This document shows positions 8,963-17,640 of a stretch of 64,000 nt of DNA, one piece after another; position 1 is the stretch's first letter; each line of letters begins with the position of its first letter. Source of the stretch: HGM13862 sp031553915 (GTDB lineage: Bacteria; Bacillota; Dehalobacteriia; UBA4068); the NCBI GenBank assembly GCA_031553915.1, contig JAVBKT010000002.1:1-64000 (forward strand), written 5' to 3'. A model generated the notes under the pieces. It was not told the origin of the DNA. It did not search any database and saw only the letters and a list, made by a program, of their open reading frames with translations. Made by a program: the position numbers and the translations under genes.

Positions 8963-10015
8963 CTAAAAAATAGCCATAAATAATTTTACCATCAAATAGC
9001 CAATTAAACCACAGCCCGGAAAAGTTAATACCCAGGCTAAAAGCATTTCCCGCACAACCCCCCAATTGACTGCTGAGATTCTTTTTTCCGCACCAACGCC
9101 CATGATAGCCGTAGTTTTGGTATGTGTTGTTGATACCGGCAGACCAAAGCTGGAGGCCACAAAAAGACTGATTACCCCAGCTAAATCAGCCGCAAATCCC
9201 TGCTGTTTATTCAAATGCACCATTTTCATGCCGACGGATTTGATGATTTTCATGCCGCCGATGGAAGTCCCGAGCGCCATCAGCAATGAGCAGGATATCA
9301 TCATCCATAGGGGGAAAACAAGATTGGCGGTATCGCTTTGTCCCTGTGAGAGCATTATGCCCAAAAGCAGTATGCCCATGAATTTTTGGCCATCCTGGGC
9401 GCCATGCATAAAAGCCATACCAGCGGCAGCGGCAATTTGCGCTTTGCCAAAGACACTTCCGGCCTTGCGATAGTCCATACGCCGGAAGATGCGGTTAATA
9501 ATACGGCTGTTAAACCAACCCAGCCCAAAACCCATGCCCACCGAAAGAACCAGGCCATAGATGACCTTAATCCACTCTTCCCCATTAATGCCCTGCAAAC
9601 CGCCTTGCATCGCTATGGCAGCGCCGCTGATACCGGCAATCAAAGCATGGCTTTCGCTGGTGGGTATGCCAAAGGCCCATGCTGCTACCGCCCAAACAAC
9701 TATCGCAAACATCGCTGCACATAAAGCCAGCAAGGCATCGTGTGTATTGCCGCTAAAATCAACCATTTTATAAACCGTGGTGGCAACGCTGGCATTAAAA
9801 AGCGTCATCACGGTTACGCCAAGGAAATTAAATACTGTGGCCATTAATATCGATTTTCGGGGAGAAAGGGCTCGGGTGGAAACACAGGTCGCAATAGCGT
9901 TTGGCGCGTCTGTCCAGCCATTGACCAAAATAACCCCCATATTTAAAACAACAATCAATAGCGCCAAGGGCTCCGAAAACATTATCGAGACAAAATCACC
10001 AAAAGAGATAGCCAT
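8963..10015 (-). CDS. pit: PiT family inorganic phosphate transporter
   Basis: A 350-residue membrane protein of the PiT family, which imports phosphate (often as metal phosphate) with H+ or Na+. The two family half-repeats are visible: NGWTDAPNAIATCVSTRAL near residue 32-50 and the C-terminal GLPVSTTHTKTTAIMGVG near 290-310, with GIPTSESHALIAG at about 115. About ten hydrophobic segments span the protein. It forms a two-gene operon with the DUF47 gene. AGGAGC is just upstream of the start. Confidence 0.93.
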   Translation of the reverse strand: MAISFGDFVSIMFSEPLALLIVVLNMGVILVNGWTDAPNAIATCVSTRALSPRKSILMATVFNFLGVTVMTLFNASVATTVYKMVDFSGNTHDALLALCAAMFAIVVWAVAAWAFGIPTSESHALIAGISGAAIAMQGGLQGINGEEWIKVIYGLVLSVGMGFGLGWFNSRIINRIFRRMDYRKAGSVFGKAQIAAAAGMAFMHGAQDGQKFMGILLLGIMLSQGQSDTANLVFPLWMMISCSLLMALGTSIGGMKIIKSVGMKMVHLNKQQGFAADLAGVISLFVASSFGLPVSTTHTKTTAIMGVGAEKRISAVNWGVVREMLLAWVLTFPGCGLIGYLMVKLFMAIF

Positions 10016-10106
10016 TATTTGCTCCTAAGAAAATATTATTTAAAACGACAGTATTACCCCTTGCTTTTAAGCGTAGATATGTTATTTTAATATCGAGGTG
10101 AAAAAG

Positions 10107-10634
10107 ATGAATTTATCAATTGAAAAGATTGCGATATATAAAGGCGATATTACCAAAATGGGCGTAGATGCTATTATTAATGCTGCTAACCCAAGCCTGC
10201 TGGGCGGCTCCGGCGTTGACGGAGCGATTCATCTTGCCGCTGGGCCCGGGTTGCTCGCAGAATGCAAAACCCTGCGTGGCTGCGCCATTGGCTCTGCCAA
10301 AATTACCGCAGGCTATAATTTGCCTGCTCCCTATATTATTCACACTGTCGGGCCTATTTGGCAGGGCGGCAACGTCGGTGAAGCTGAGCTTCTGGGCAAC
10401 TGTTATCAAAGCAGCCTGACTCTTGCCTTGAACTACAAACTGACTACTGTTGCCTTCCCTGCCATTGCCACCGGGATTTATGGTTACCCCAAAGAGACAG
10501 CGGCGAAAATTGCCATCACAACTGTAGTGAATTTTTTGCAAGAACACCGCGAATTTCACAAAATATATTTCGTGGTATATGATGCCACAACAGAGGAAAT
10601 TTACCAAGAACAGCTGGCAAAATTAAATCAATAG
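10107..10634 (+). CDS. Macrodomain protein, O-acetyl-ADP-ribose deacetylase type
   Basis: A 175-residue single macrodomain of the MacroD/YmdB class, which hydrolyses O-acetyl-ADP-ribose or mono-ADP-ribose on proteins. The ligand-binding loops are present: GDITKMGVDAIINAANPSLLGGSGVDGAIH at the N-terminus (Asn, GGGV-like loop as GGSGVD) and PAIATGIYGYP near 120. The start at 10107 uses GAGGTG six bases upstream; the GTG at 10098 lies inside that site and is less likely. It stands alone, convergent with the AttH-like gene with only ten bases between stops. Confidence 0.92.
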   Translation: MNLSIEKIAIYKGDITKMGVDAIINAANPSLLGGSGVDGAIHLAAGPGLLAECKTLRGCAIGSAKITAGYNLPAPYIIHTVGPIWQGGNVGEAELLGNCYQSSLTLALNYKLTTVAFPAIATGIYGYPKETAAKIAITTVVNFLQEHREFHKIYFVVYDATTEEIYQEQLAKLNQ

Positions 10635-10644
10635 GTTTCTCCTT

Positions 10645-11643
10645 TTATTTGCGCGCAATATTTTTAAAGAGGCTCAGGCTGATTTTGTCCAGCTCATTGC
10701 GGGCGCCCGGCATCAACTCAGCATGACCATAGCCATAGTTTTTGCCGTCTTTATCAAAAATGCCAATCAGCGGATGACAGGTGGGCAGGATAAATTGGTC
10801 CTTAATTATCGGGATAAGATAATAAGGGCCTTTATTTATTGTGGGTGTAGACAAATGCCACAGCGATGCAAAGCGCCATTCATCTACTTCCACATAATCA
10901 ACAGGTTTCATGGTGAAATCATTTAGCTTGATACTGTTTGTATGCTTGGGCAGAAACATGCCATGCAGGCAGTTGGCCAAGGGCATGTTCAGCAACATCA
11001 TTTCGTCGCCATCATTAAAAAAAAGATAAACCTTTTCCCAATGCATGGAGGCCTGCCGGGGCGGAATAATTCCCCAAGTGCGCTCAATTGAAGATACTCC
11101 CTGCACCCTTAAATCATAGCCTTCTAAAAAAAGCCGACCAAAAGTATTCATCCTCGGCAATATGCCAGAGAATGCAGAGCGAGATTCGCGATGCCGTTTG
11201 GTAAAGTAGAGCTTGCCCTCTTCACCATACCAAACAGGCTCTTCTGTTTTATCCAGACGCAAATCAAGCCCAAAGCCTTTGCCGCGCAAACGCACTACAT
11301 AGGCTTGCTTTGTCTCCAATACCTGGGTTAACTCCCCACAGAAAAAGCTATCTTCATCAAAAGAGAGCTGTGCTTTTCTGCCCCGGAGCACCGGGACAAC
11401 AATGCGTTCATTAAAATCCCGGGCCTTTAATACTTCCCCTAAGCTATAGCTAATCGAAAAAAAAGTATCACCCAAGCCATTTATCCTATTGATGGTTAAG
11501 CGGTATGAGTAGATAGCTTGCGGCAGACTTGGTTCATGCAATATACCCTGGATTTGCCAAATATCTGTGCAATTGTGGTGTGGCTGCCAATTGGCAAAAA
11601 AATCACCGGCAGCGCTTTTATTATAGGGGATATAGTTTACCAT
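10645..11643 (-). CDS. AttH/CrtC-like lipocalin-fold protein
   Basis: A 332-residue protein resembling the AttH/CrtC (carotenoid hydratase-like, double lipocalin) family: N-terminal DFFANWQPHHN, DIWQIQGILHEP, SYSLGEVLKARDF and a C-terminal half with GVSSIERTWGIIPP, YLFFNDGDEMMLLNM and YGYGHAELM. Family members hydrate or bind hydrophobic ligands; the substrate cannot be predicted. The GTG at 11661 is possible, but ATG 11643 has GGAG at five bases spacing. No signal peptide is seen, so a cytoplasmic location is likely. No carotenoid genes are nearby. Confidence 0.7.
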   Translation of the reverse strand: MVNYIPYNKSAAGDFFANWQPHHNCTDIWQIQGILHEPSLPQAIYSYRLTINRINGLGDTFFSISYSLGEVLKARDFNERIVVPVLRGRKAQLSFDEDSFFCGELTQVLETKQAYVVRLRGKGFGLDLRLDKTEEPVWYGEEGKLYFTKRHRESRSAFSGILPRMNTFGRLFLEGYDLRVQGVSSIERTWGIIPPRQASMHWEKVYLFFNDGDEMMLLNMPLANCLHGMFLPKHTNSIKLNDFTMKPVDYVEVDEWRFASLWHLSTPTINKGPYYLIPIIKDQFILPTCHPLIGIFDKDGKNYGYGHAELMPGARNELDKISLSLFKNIARK

Positions 11644-11785
11644 TCTTACTCCAAAAATCACAAAATGTACATCTAATACATTTTATCGTAAAAAGGCACT
11701 TTTGTAAAGTTATTAGATATTGTTATCTGTTCAAGCATAATTAAGATACAAGCACCATAAATATTAGGTAAAGGAGGCAGCAAAC

Positions 11786-12922
11786 ATGCGTAAAACAATT
11801 TTTTGTCTCACATTATTATTAGTATTTCTCTTCACTGGCACAGCCTTGGCCAGCGATACCGCCCTCGAGCTCAATTGCAAAAGTGCGATTCTACTGGATG
11901 GCGCCAGCGGTGAAATATTATTTGAGCAAAACAGTCATGAGCAGTGCTACCCGGCCAGTATTACCAAGATTATGACTCTGGTATTAGCCCTGGAGGCTGT
12001 GGATGCCGGCACAATCTCTCTTGATGATACGGTAACCGTGAGCGAAGAGGCGGCCTCTATGGGCGGTTCCCAGGTATATTTATATGCCGGTGAACAGCGC
12101 AGCGTAGATGAAATGATTGTGGCTATAGCTGTTGGCAGCGGCAATGACGCCTCCTATGCCATGGCAGAATTCATTGGCGGAACCATGCCAGACTTTGTAG
12201 CGCTGATGAATCAGCGCGCCCAGGAATTGGGGATGAAGGACACTAATTTTGTTAACCCACACGGCTTGCATGATGATAACCACTACACCACAGCCTATGA
12301 TATGGGCTTGCTTGCCTATCACGCCTTAAAAGTACCCAAGTTCCTTGATTACACATCAATATATGAATACGAGTTCCGGCCGGACCCCAAATTACTGACG
12401 CTTTGGAATACTAACCGGCTGCTCAAATGGTATGAAGGAACAGACGGCATGAAGACGGGATATACCGAAGAAGCCGGGCGAAACCTGGTGGCAACAGTTA
12501 TGCGCGATGATATGCGTCTGATCTCAGTAGTGCTGGGCGCCGAAGAACGCCAGGGGCATTTTAATCAAAGCATGACCCTGCTTAATTACGGCTACAATAA
12601 ATTTGAATATGTAGCAATTTATGCTGCGAATGAAACAATTTGTGAGGCTCCAATCAGTAAGGGCAAAAAGGATAGCGTCAAGCTGGTTTCGCCCAACAAT
12701 GTCGGCTATTCCTGCGAAAAAGGCAAGGCTGGCGACATCAATGAAAAAATCGAAATCATCCCCAACCTGAAAGCGCCGCTAAAAGCTGGGGACATTGGCG
12801 GCAAGCTGATTATCTATAAAGACGGCAGTGAGCTTACCAGCATTGATTTGGTCGTTGGTGAGGATATTGACAAGGGTGGTTTCTTCCGTACCTGGGGTAA
12901 AATGCTAAAGACGATGTGGTAA
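11786..12922 (+). CDS. dacF: D-alanyl-D-alanine carboxypeptidase (penicillin-binding protein 5/DacF type)
   Basis: A 378-residue serine-type D,D-carboxypeptidase that trims the last D-Ala of peptidoglycan stem peptides outside the cell. Residues 1-22 are a signal peptide ending ALA. The three penicillin-binding motifs are intact: SITK (catalytic Ser) at about 56-59, SGN near 116 and KTG near 223. The C-terminal 90 residues form the beta-rich PBP5_C-type domain, ending with a short tail that may contact the membrane. AAAGGAGG precedes the start. DacB or DacF identity is not resolved. A rho-independent terminator follows. Confidence 0.93.
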   Translation: MRKTIFCLTLLLVFLFTGTALASDTALELNCKSAILLDGASGEILFEQNSHEQCYPASITKIMTLVLALEAVDAGTISLDDTVTVSEEAASMGGSQVYLYAGEQRSVDEMIVAIAVGSGNDASYAMAEFIGGTMPDFVALMNQRAQELGMKDTNFVNPHGLHDDNHYTTAYDMGLLAYHALKVPKFLDYTSIYEYEFRPDPKLLTLWNTNRLLKWYEGTDGMKTGYTEEAGRNLVATVMRDDMRLISVVLGAEERQGHFNQSMTLLNYGYNKFEYVAIYAANETICEAPISKGKKDSVKLVSPNNVGYSCEKGKAGDINEKIEIIPNLKAPLKAGDIGGKLIIYKDGSELTSIDLVVGEDIDKGGFFRTWGKMLKTMW

Positions 12923-12948
12923 ATAAATAAACTTTTATTTAATATTTA

Positions 12949-12986
12949 AAATCTGCTATGCTCTCTTGTCATAGCAGATTTTTTTG
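12949..12986 (+). terminator. Terminator after dacF
   Basis: 12-bp stem AAATCTGCTATG / CATAGCAGATTT (12949-12960 with 12970-12981), nine-base loop, then a run of T. Confidence 0.85.
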
Positions 12987-13018
12987 CTCTTTTATTGGTG
13001 TTGCGGATATTATACAGC

Positions 13019-13048
13019 TTGCTTAAACAATCTATATCATAGTATAAT
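13019..13048 (+). promoter_or_regulatory. Sigma-A promoter with overlapping palindrome before the CobW-type gene
   Basis: TTGCTT (13019-13024), 18-base spacer, TATAAT (13043-13048). An imperfect inverted repeat, ATCATA ... TATGAT, covers about 13036-13063 and the -10 box, a position expected for a repressor operator. Confidence 0.6.
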
Positions 13049-13111
13049 AATTGATATTATGATCCTTGGTGATTGGCTTAAATATGCGGAATAAGAGGTG
13101 GTTTTTAATAA

Positions 13112-13720
13112 ATGGATATTCTTATATTAGGCGGTTTTCTTGGTTCAGGCAAAACATCCATTATCCGGCTGCTAATCCGCGGGCTGGTCAATGCAGGTAA
13201 AACCTGCGCCATCATTGAAAATGAGATTGGCGAGGTTGGCATCGATGACGCGCTGATTGATGAAGCCGGGCTCAGCGTTACGCCGCTTTTTGGCGGCTGC
13301 GTTTGCTGCCAGATTTCCGGCAGCCTGCTCGCAGCTATCGACCAGATCAAAGAGGAAATTGCCCCTGATTGGGTTATTATCGAAATGACCGGTCTGGCGA
13401 TGATGGATAGCATCAAAGACCTTTTTGACAAATACAGCCAGCCGGATATTACAACGCATACCGTTTCTTTGGTTGATATGTCCCGGTGGAAATATCTGCT
13501 CACTGCCCTATCTATTGTCTTTGACCGCCAGATTGCCGGCGCAGATATTGTGCTGCTCAACAAGACTGATATTATGCCGCCGACAGACGAGGTTTTGCAG
13601 ATCATTGCCGACAAGGCGCCAGGAGCGCTTATTCGCAGCCTGGATGATGCCGATAAGCAACCAGACCAGCTTTGGCAGCTGCTGATGCAGTGCATTGCCG
13701 AGCATGATGAAAGGAGATGA
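13112..13720 (+). CDS. CobW/P47K-type metal-chaperone GTPase
   Basis: A 202-residue COG0523 G3E GTPase; relatives insert Zn, Co, Ni or Fe into partner proteins or assist cobalamin enzymes. Walker A GGFLGSGKTS is at residues 7-16, the switch region IENEIGEVGIDD at 36-47, the metal-binding GGCVCC at about 63-68, and the guanine motif NKTD near 151. It lacks the C-terminal CobW_C domain, so it is a short form, about 200 instead of 300-400 residues. The next gene's first possible ATG overlaps its stop. GAGGTGG precedes ATG 13112. Confidence 0.9.
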   Translation: MDILILGGFLGSGKTSIIRLLIRGLVNAGKTCAIIENEIGEVGIDDALIDEAGLSVTPLFGGCVCCQISGSLLAAIDQIKEEIAPDWVIIEMTGLAMMDSIKDLFDKYSQPDITTHTVSLVDMSRWKYLLTALSIVFDRQIAGADIVLLNKTDIMPPTDEVLQIIADKAPGALIRSLDDADKQPDQLWQLLMQCIAEHDERR

Positions 13721-13725
13721 AAGCA

Positions 13726-14208
13726 ATGGCTGAACATGACCATTCCCATGACCACGGGCCGGATTGCGCTTGCGGGTGCAATAACCCTCACCACAACCAC
13801 CATCATCACCACGGCCCGGACTGTGATTGCGGCTGCAATCATCATGACGAAGGGGCCGAAGCTATCATTGAAAACGCCTTAATCATCAGCCAAAAAGCAA
13901 TGCTTTCCCTTGGCCCGCCTGTTGCGGCAAGGCAAATCCTAGCAGAGTTGATAGAGGCTATGAGCGAGATTGCCCGCCTGGTAGCCGTGGAAGAGGTTGT
14001 TTTAGGGCATATTAAGGCTTTGCTTGACTGTGAGGCTGGCAAGGCGGCGGTTTCGATTACCCGTCTTGATGCGCCGGATATTTCTTTTACCGGGCAGTGG
14101 CAGGAAGAGATGCCGCTTGAGTGCTATAGCTTAACGCTTAATGTCCTTTCTCTGGCTAATACTGATGCGGATATTAAGCCGATAATTCTCCGCCTATTCC
14201 CTGAATAG
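13726..14208 (+). CDS. His/Cys-rich metal-binding protein, partner of CobW-type GTPase
   Basis: A 160-residue protein whose first 45 residues are almost only His, Asp and Cys: HDHSHDHGPDCACGC and then HHNHHHHHGPDCDCGC, two near-identical metal-binding repeats. The rest (about 50-160) is a mixed helix/strand domain without a known family. It probably stores or delivers a divalent metal to or from the GTPase upstream. The ATG at 13717 overlaps the SD, so ATG 13726, nine bases after GGAG, is preferred. Translational coupling to the GTPase is likely. The metal (Ni, Zn or Co) cannot be told from sequence. Confidence 0.85.
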   Translation: MAEHDHSHDHGPDCACGCNNPHHNHHHHHGPDCDCGCNHHDEGAEAIIENALIISQKAMLSLGPPVAARQILAELIEAMSEIARLVAVEEVVLGHIKALLDCEAGKAAVSITRLDAPDISFTGQWQEEMPLECYSLTLNVLSLANTDADIKPIILRLFPE

Positions 14209-14210
14209 CA

Positions 14211-14246
14211 AACAAAGAGGTATACCACAAGGTATACCTCTTTGTT
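14211..14246. terminator. Bidirectional terminator, 16-bp perfect stem
   Basis: AACAAAGAGGTATACC pairs perfectly with 14231-14246 around loop ACAA, between convergent metal-chaperone and xthA genes. Confidence 0.88.
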
Positions 14247-14262
14247 ATTTAACGGGGTTCGC

Positions 14263-15027
14263 CTATATTTCCAGCTCCATCACTATCGGGCAGTGGTCAG
14301 AACCCAAAACCTCCGGCAAGATATAGGCATCAGTCAGCTTATCTTTTAGTTTTTGGTCAATAAAGAAATAATCAATACGCCAGCCCACATTGCGCCCCCG
14401 CGCTCTTGTCTTCATATCCCACCAGCTATACTGCCCTCCCTCATCATGGAACACCCTAAAGGTATCAATATAGCCGGCCTCAATAAAGCCGTCTATCCAT
14501 TGCCGCTCCATCGGCAAAAAGCCGGTATGCGTTTCATTTTCTTTAGGACGAGCCAGGTCAATCTCCTGATGCGCGGTATTAACGTCACCGCAGATAATAG
14601 CCGGCTTGTCCAGGGAAAGCACGAACTCTTGGAAGCGGGCATAAAAATCCATTTTATACTGCAAACGCTCCGGACCATTGCCGCCATTGGGAAAATAGCA
14701 GTTAATGAGATAAAATTGCTCATATTCCAGAACCAGGGTGCGTCCCTCGATATCAAAACGTTCCTCACCGATGCCATAAGCAACGCTGAGCGGTTTAATT
14801 TTAGCAAAAACAGCTACACCGCTATATCCCGGCCGCTCCGCAGAGCAGATATAGGGGTGATACGCCTCCCATTCCAGCAGGTCTGGTGGTATTTGCTCCG
14901 GCTTGGCTTTAATCTCTTGCAGACAAATAAAATCAGCATTGATCATCTCCAGATCAATCTTGGCGCCTTTGTTGACGGCAGCACGCACGCCATTGACATT
15001 CCACGATAAAAAAGTTAATCTAGTCAT
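14263..15027 (-). CDS. xthA: Exodeoxyribonuclease III
   Basis: A 254-residue AP endonuclease / 3'-5' exonuclease of base-excision repair. Catalytic motifs of the exonuclease III family are present: SWNVNGVR (N10), LQEIKA (E38, metal), GDVNTAHQEIDLARP near 150 and the terminal GSDHCPI, with WRIDYFFID before it. Full length for the family. It is transcribed alone, divergent from the C_GCAxxG gene. The upstream sequence has GAGGTGA before the start. Confidence 0.95.
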   Translation of the reverse strand: MTRLTFLSWNVNGVRAAVNKGAKIDLEMINADFICLQEIKAKPEQIPPDLLEWEAYHPYICSAERPGYSGVAVFAKIKPLSVAYGIGEERFDIEGRTLVLEYEQFYLINCYFPNGGNGPERLQYKMDFYARFQEFVLSLDKPAIICGDVNTAHQEIDLARPKENETHTGFLPMERQWIDGFIEAGYIDTFRVFHDEGGQYSWWDMKTRARGRNVGWRIDYFFIDQKLKDKLTDAYILPEVLGSDHCPIVMELEI

Positions 15028-15064
15028 AGTAAATCACCTCAAAATAAAAATGGGAGGAACTCTT

Positions 15065-15523
15065 ATGCTAAAGGAATTAATAGCAGATGGTTTTGGCATT
15101 GACAATAAATATAATTGTGCTGAAAAAATAATCCATGGCGCTAATAAGGCCTATAATTTAGGCTTGGATGCTGATGCCCTGCGCATGTTTGCCGCCTTTG
15201 GCGGCGGCATGACCGTGGGTGAAACCTGCGGCGCCGTATGCAGTGGGCTGGGTGTGATCAGCCATCTTTTTGTCAAAGATACCGCAGTCAACAGCACTTT
15301 ACTTCGCAAGATTTCTCAAGAATTTATTACTGAGTTTGAAAACCGCATGGGCACGCTCAACTGCAAAGAATTAACCAAAAAATATGCCAGCGACAGCCCC
15401 AAATGTCAGTCTATTTTAGAAAATACCTGCGACATTATTGACCAGATGATTGTGAAATATGCCGAGCAAATAGCTGCTGTAGCAGAGGGAGGGAAAGGGA
15501 CTCTGCCCGGGAATCCGGCCTAA
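15065..15523 (+). CDS. C_GCAxxG_C_C family redox-type protein
   Basis: A 152-residue protein with the spaced cysteine motif of the C_GCAxxG_C_C family: NCAEKI near residue 16, GGGMTVGETCGAVCSGLGVI at about 50-69, LNCKEL near 100 and two late Cys (KCQ, NTCD). Family members are thought to bind a redox cofactor or metal and are often beside oxidoreductases. GGGAGGA precedes ATG 15065. Its last 89 bases lie inside the 3' end of ksgA on the opposite strand. The precise role is unknown. Confidence 0.85.
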   Translation: MLKELIADGFGIDNKYNCAEKIIHGANKAYNLGLDADALRMFAAFGGGMTVGETCGAVCSGLGVISHLFVKDTAVNSTLLRKISQEFITEFENRMGTLNCKELTKKYASDSPKCQSILENTCDIIDQMIVKYAEQIAAVAEGGKGTLPGNPA

Positions 15524-16286
15524 GCTCCAGTTCTTGCAAATGTGCTTGCCAATATTGCTTGTCCATGCCGTACCCGCTTGCGCAGAGGGCATTGGCGAGA
15601 GTTTTGCGGCGCAGGGAAAAAGCCGCTTCAATAAACCGATAAAGATCTAAGAAGGCGTGATCAGCGATAACGCCTTCTTTTCTTGTGAGAGCAATGATGG
15701 CGGAATCAACCGCCGGAACAGGATAAAAGGCCTCTTTAGAAACCTCAAAGCAGATCTCACTACTAGCGAAATATTCAACCAACAAGGTCAGGGGGCCGTT
15801 TTCCCTGCCCTTCCCCTGGCAGATGCGTATAGCAGCCTCTTTTTGCACCATCAGCATCATCCGCTGCCAATTGCCGCCCTCAATAAGCAGTTTTTTGAGC
15901 AGCGGCGTGGTGATATTATAAGGAATATTGCCGTAAATAAGGTACGGTTGATCCCCATACAAGTCTTGATAATCAAAGTCCAGGGCATCAGCATGATGCA
16001 CATAAATATCAGGGCGGTCAGCAAAGAGATGCACTAATCTTTGTGCAAAAAGAGGCTCAATTTCGATTAAATCAAGCCTGCTGGCATGATCAGCCAGCAT
16101 ATTGGTCAGCGAGGCCAGACCAGCGCCGATTTCCAATACTGGCAAATCAGGATTAATCGGCTTGGCGGCGATAATTTTATCGAGAACTTCCCTGCTCACC
16201 AAAAAATTCTGCCCACGCAAGCTGTGTGGGCGAATACTAAGGCTATTCAGCGCTGCTTTAATCTCCGTCAATAGGCTGTGTGGCAT
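15435..16286 (-). CDS. ksgA: 16S rRNA dimethyladenosine transferase
   Basis: A 283-residue SAM-dependent methyltransferase that dimethylates two adjacent adenines near the 3' end of 16S rRNA during small-subunit assembly. Motif I LEIGAGLASLT is at residues 50-60, the SAM-acidic IEIEPLFA follows, and the catalytic NIPYNITTPLL is near 120. The start follows the yabE stop by one base, so the two are co-transcribed. In many Firmicutes rnmV (ribonuclease M5) lies between yabE and ksgA; it is absent here. The 3' end overlaps a convergent gene by 89 bases. Confidence 0.95.
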   Translation of the reverse strand: MPHSLLTEIKAALNSLSIRPHSLRGQNFLVSREVLDKIIAAKPINPDLPVLEIGAGLASLTNMLADHASRLDLIEIEPLFAQRLVHLFADRPDIYVHHADALDFDYQDLYGDQPYLIYGNIPYNITTPLLKKLLIEGGNWQRMMLMVQKEAAIRICQGKGRENGPLTLLVEYFASSEICFEVSKEAFYPVPAVDSAIIALTRKEGVIADHAFLDLYRFIEAAFSLRRKTLANALCASGYGMDKQYWQAHLQELELRPDSRAESLSLPLLQQLFARHISQSSGQ

Positions 16287-16287
16287 A

Positions 16288-17484
16288 TTACTCCAATATG
16301 TAAAGTGTTGTACTGCGCCTTCCCCAACTGAGGCAGGCCTGCTCCGTATCCATATACAAGTCGATAATAAAGTTTTTAATCAGTCCGCCGGTATCCTCCG
16401 CCACGGCAAAACCATATCCTTCGATATATACCTTGCTGCCGAGCGGAATGGTCTTGGGGTCGACCGCGATGGTGCCGACCTTGGGCCAGGTTCCGGTCGC
16501 TGTTCTGTTGCCGGTCCAGGTATAAGCAGTGGCCTCAACAGTATAGGAATTCACATAATAGAAGGTGGAGCCGTCATCTGTGGTTGCCATAGCTTTGGTG
16601 GCGGTGCCGGTGCTGTTAGCCGGGCCATAGCCAATGATGCGGTCAATCGGATCGCGCACTTTTTCCGTGGAAAGCATGGTTCTGTTGATTTCCTCCCCTT
16701 CGCTGTAAACCACCTCATAGGTGGTACGGTTGACACCGGGGCTGCCCTCGGAAACTACCGCCTCTGCTCCTGCCGCCAGGTATTGATACTCTACCCTCTG
16801 CTCTCCTTGAGGAAGAAATTCGTCTTCAGTGATAGTCTGTACATCTACCCGCGAAACAGTGATGGTGCTTTCTTCGTAGATATAAGAAAGCAAAGGCTGG
16901 GAGAGGATGTCCTTGGTACCCACGGCAATATTATATTTATCCAGCGCCTGCTCAACCGTGATCGGCTGCGTATCAAACTGATAGGCTCTGCCATCCACCT
17001 GCAATGTCACCGGTACGCTCAGCCGCAGCCAAATCTTCATACCGTCTACTATTTCTTCTTCCCGCTTTTTATCCATATAATCATTGTTGGATAAGGTGAC
17101 GCCTAATTCTTTTAAGAGCTCGCTGACTGTTTGTGCATTTGTAGAGATGATTTGCGGCTGACTATTGATATTAACCATGACGTTTTTGGCAGTTAGCTCA
17201 CTGACACTAATATTGCCTGTTTCAAAATTGCCCAGAATAATAGACGTGGCTACACCAGCAAAAACAAGGCAAATAGCAACCACTGCCAAAATAATCGGTG
17301 AACGCTTTTTCTTTTGGTCAATGCTTGCCTCTATGTCTTGAGTATTATTTTCTTCTTGTGTAGATTCAACAGGAGCCATAACAACAGGCTTGGACAGTTG
17401 GGCTTTTGGCTTTTTCTCCGCTACCTTGGCTTCTGATATATCAAGGAAATCTGTTTTGTTTAATTGACCTTTGGTCTTATACAT
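16288..17484 (-). CDS. yabE: YabE/Rpf-like G5 and 3D domain cell wall protein
   Basis: A 398-residue membrane-anchored wall protein. A basic, low-complexity cytoplasmic segment (1-62) is followed by one TM helix (about 63-85). Two DUF348 repeats (SVSELTAKNV... and LRLSVPVTLQVDG...), then a G5 domain (DVQTITEDEFLP... REEINRT-type, about 215-275), then a C-terminal 3D domain with the three Asp of the lytic-transglycosylase-like fold: TIAVDPKTIPLGS, AEDTGG and IDLYM. Likely peptidoglycan remodelling, as for Rpf-like proteins. It is upstream of ksgA, the conserved Firmicute order. Confidence 0.9.
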   Translation of the reverse strand: MYKTKGQLNKTDFLDISEAKVAEKKPKAQLSKPVVMAPVESTQEENNTQDIEASIDQKKKRSPIILAVVAICLVFAGVATSIILGNFETGNISVSELTAKNVMVNINSQPQIISTNAQTVSELLKELGVTLSNNDYMDKKREEEIVDGMKIWLRLSVPVTLQVDGRAYQFDTQPITVEQALDKYNIAVGTKDILSQPLLSYIYEESTITVSRVDVQTITEDEFLPQGEQRVEYQYLAAGAEAVVSEGSPGVNRTTYEVVYSEGEEINRTMLSTEKVRDPIDRIIGYGPANSTGTATKAMATTDDGSTFYYVNSYTVEATAYTWTGNRTATGTWPKVGTIAVDPKTIPLGSKVYIEGYGFAVAEDTGGLIKNFIIDLYMDTEQACLSWGRRSTTLYILE

Positions 17485-17578
17485 TGCCTCTTCCTTTTGG
17501 CCAAATATTCTAGCACCTAATTATAAAATATGTTGTGATATAAGTCAAATATACATAATAAATGTGATATTTATGAAA

Positions 17579-17609
17579 AAGAAAAGACAGATTATGCCCG
17601 TCTTTTCTT
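17579..17609 (-). terminator. Terminator of the metG-tatD unit
   Basis: 10-bp stem AAGAAAAGAC / GTCTTTTCTT (17579-17588 with 17600-17609) and T-rich minus-strand tail. The repeat element between tatD and this hairpin would be transcribed as 3' UTR. Confidence 0.7.
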
Positions 17610-17640
17610 TTCTTGGTTAAAATATATTGATTTTGCTATT

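Noticed and set aside
13105..13845. 246-codon minus-strand reading frame rich in Met/Ser/Ile
   Set aside because: Antisense shadow of the CobW-type GTPase and its partner; no SD and no domain.
16102..17094. 330-codon plus-strand reading frame
   Set aside because: Runs antisense to the yabE G5/3D gene, which has clear domains; the plus-strand protein has no recognisable motif.
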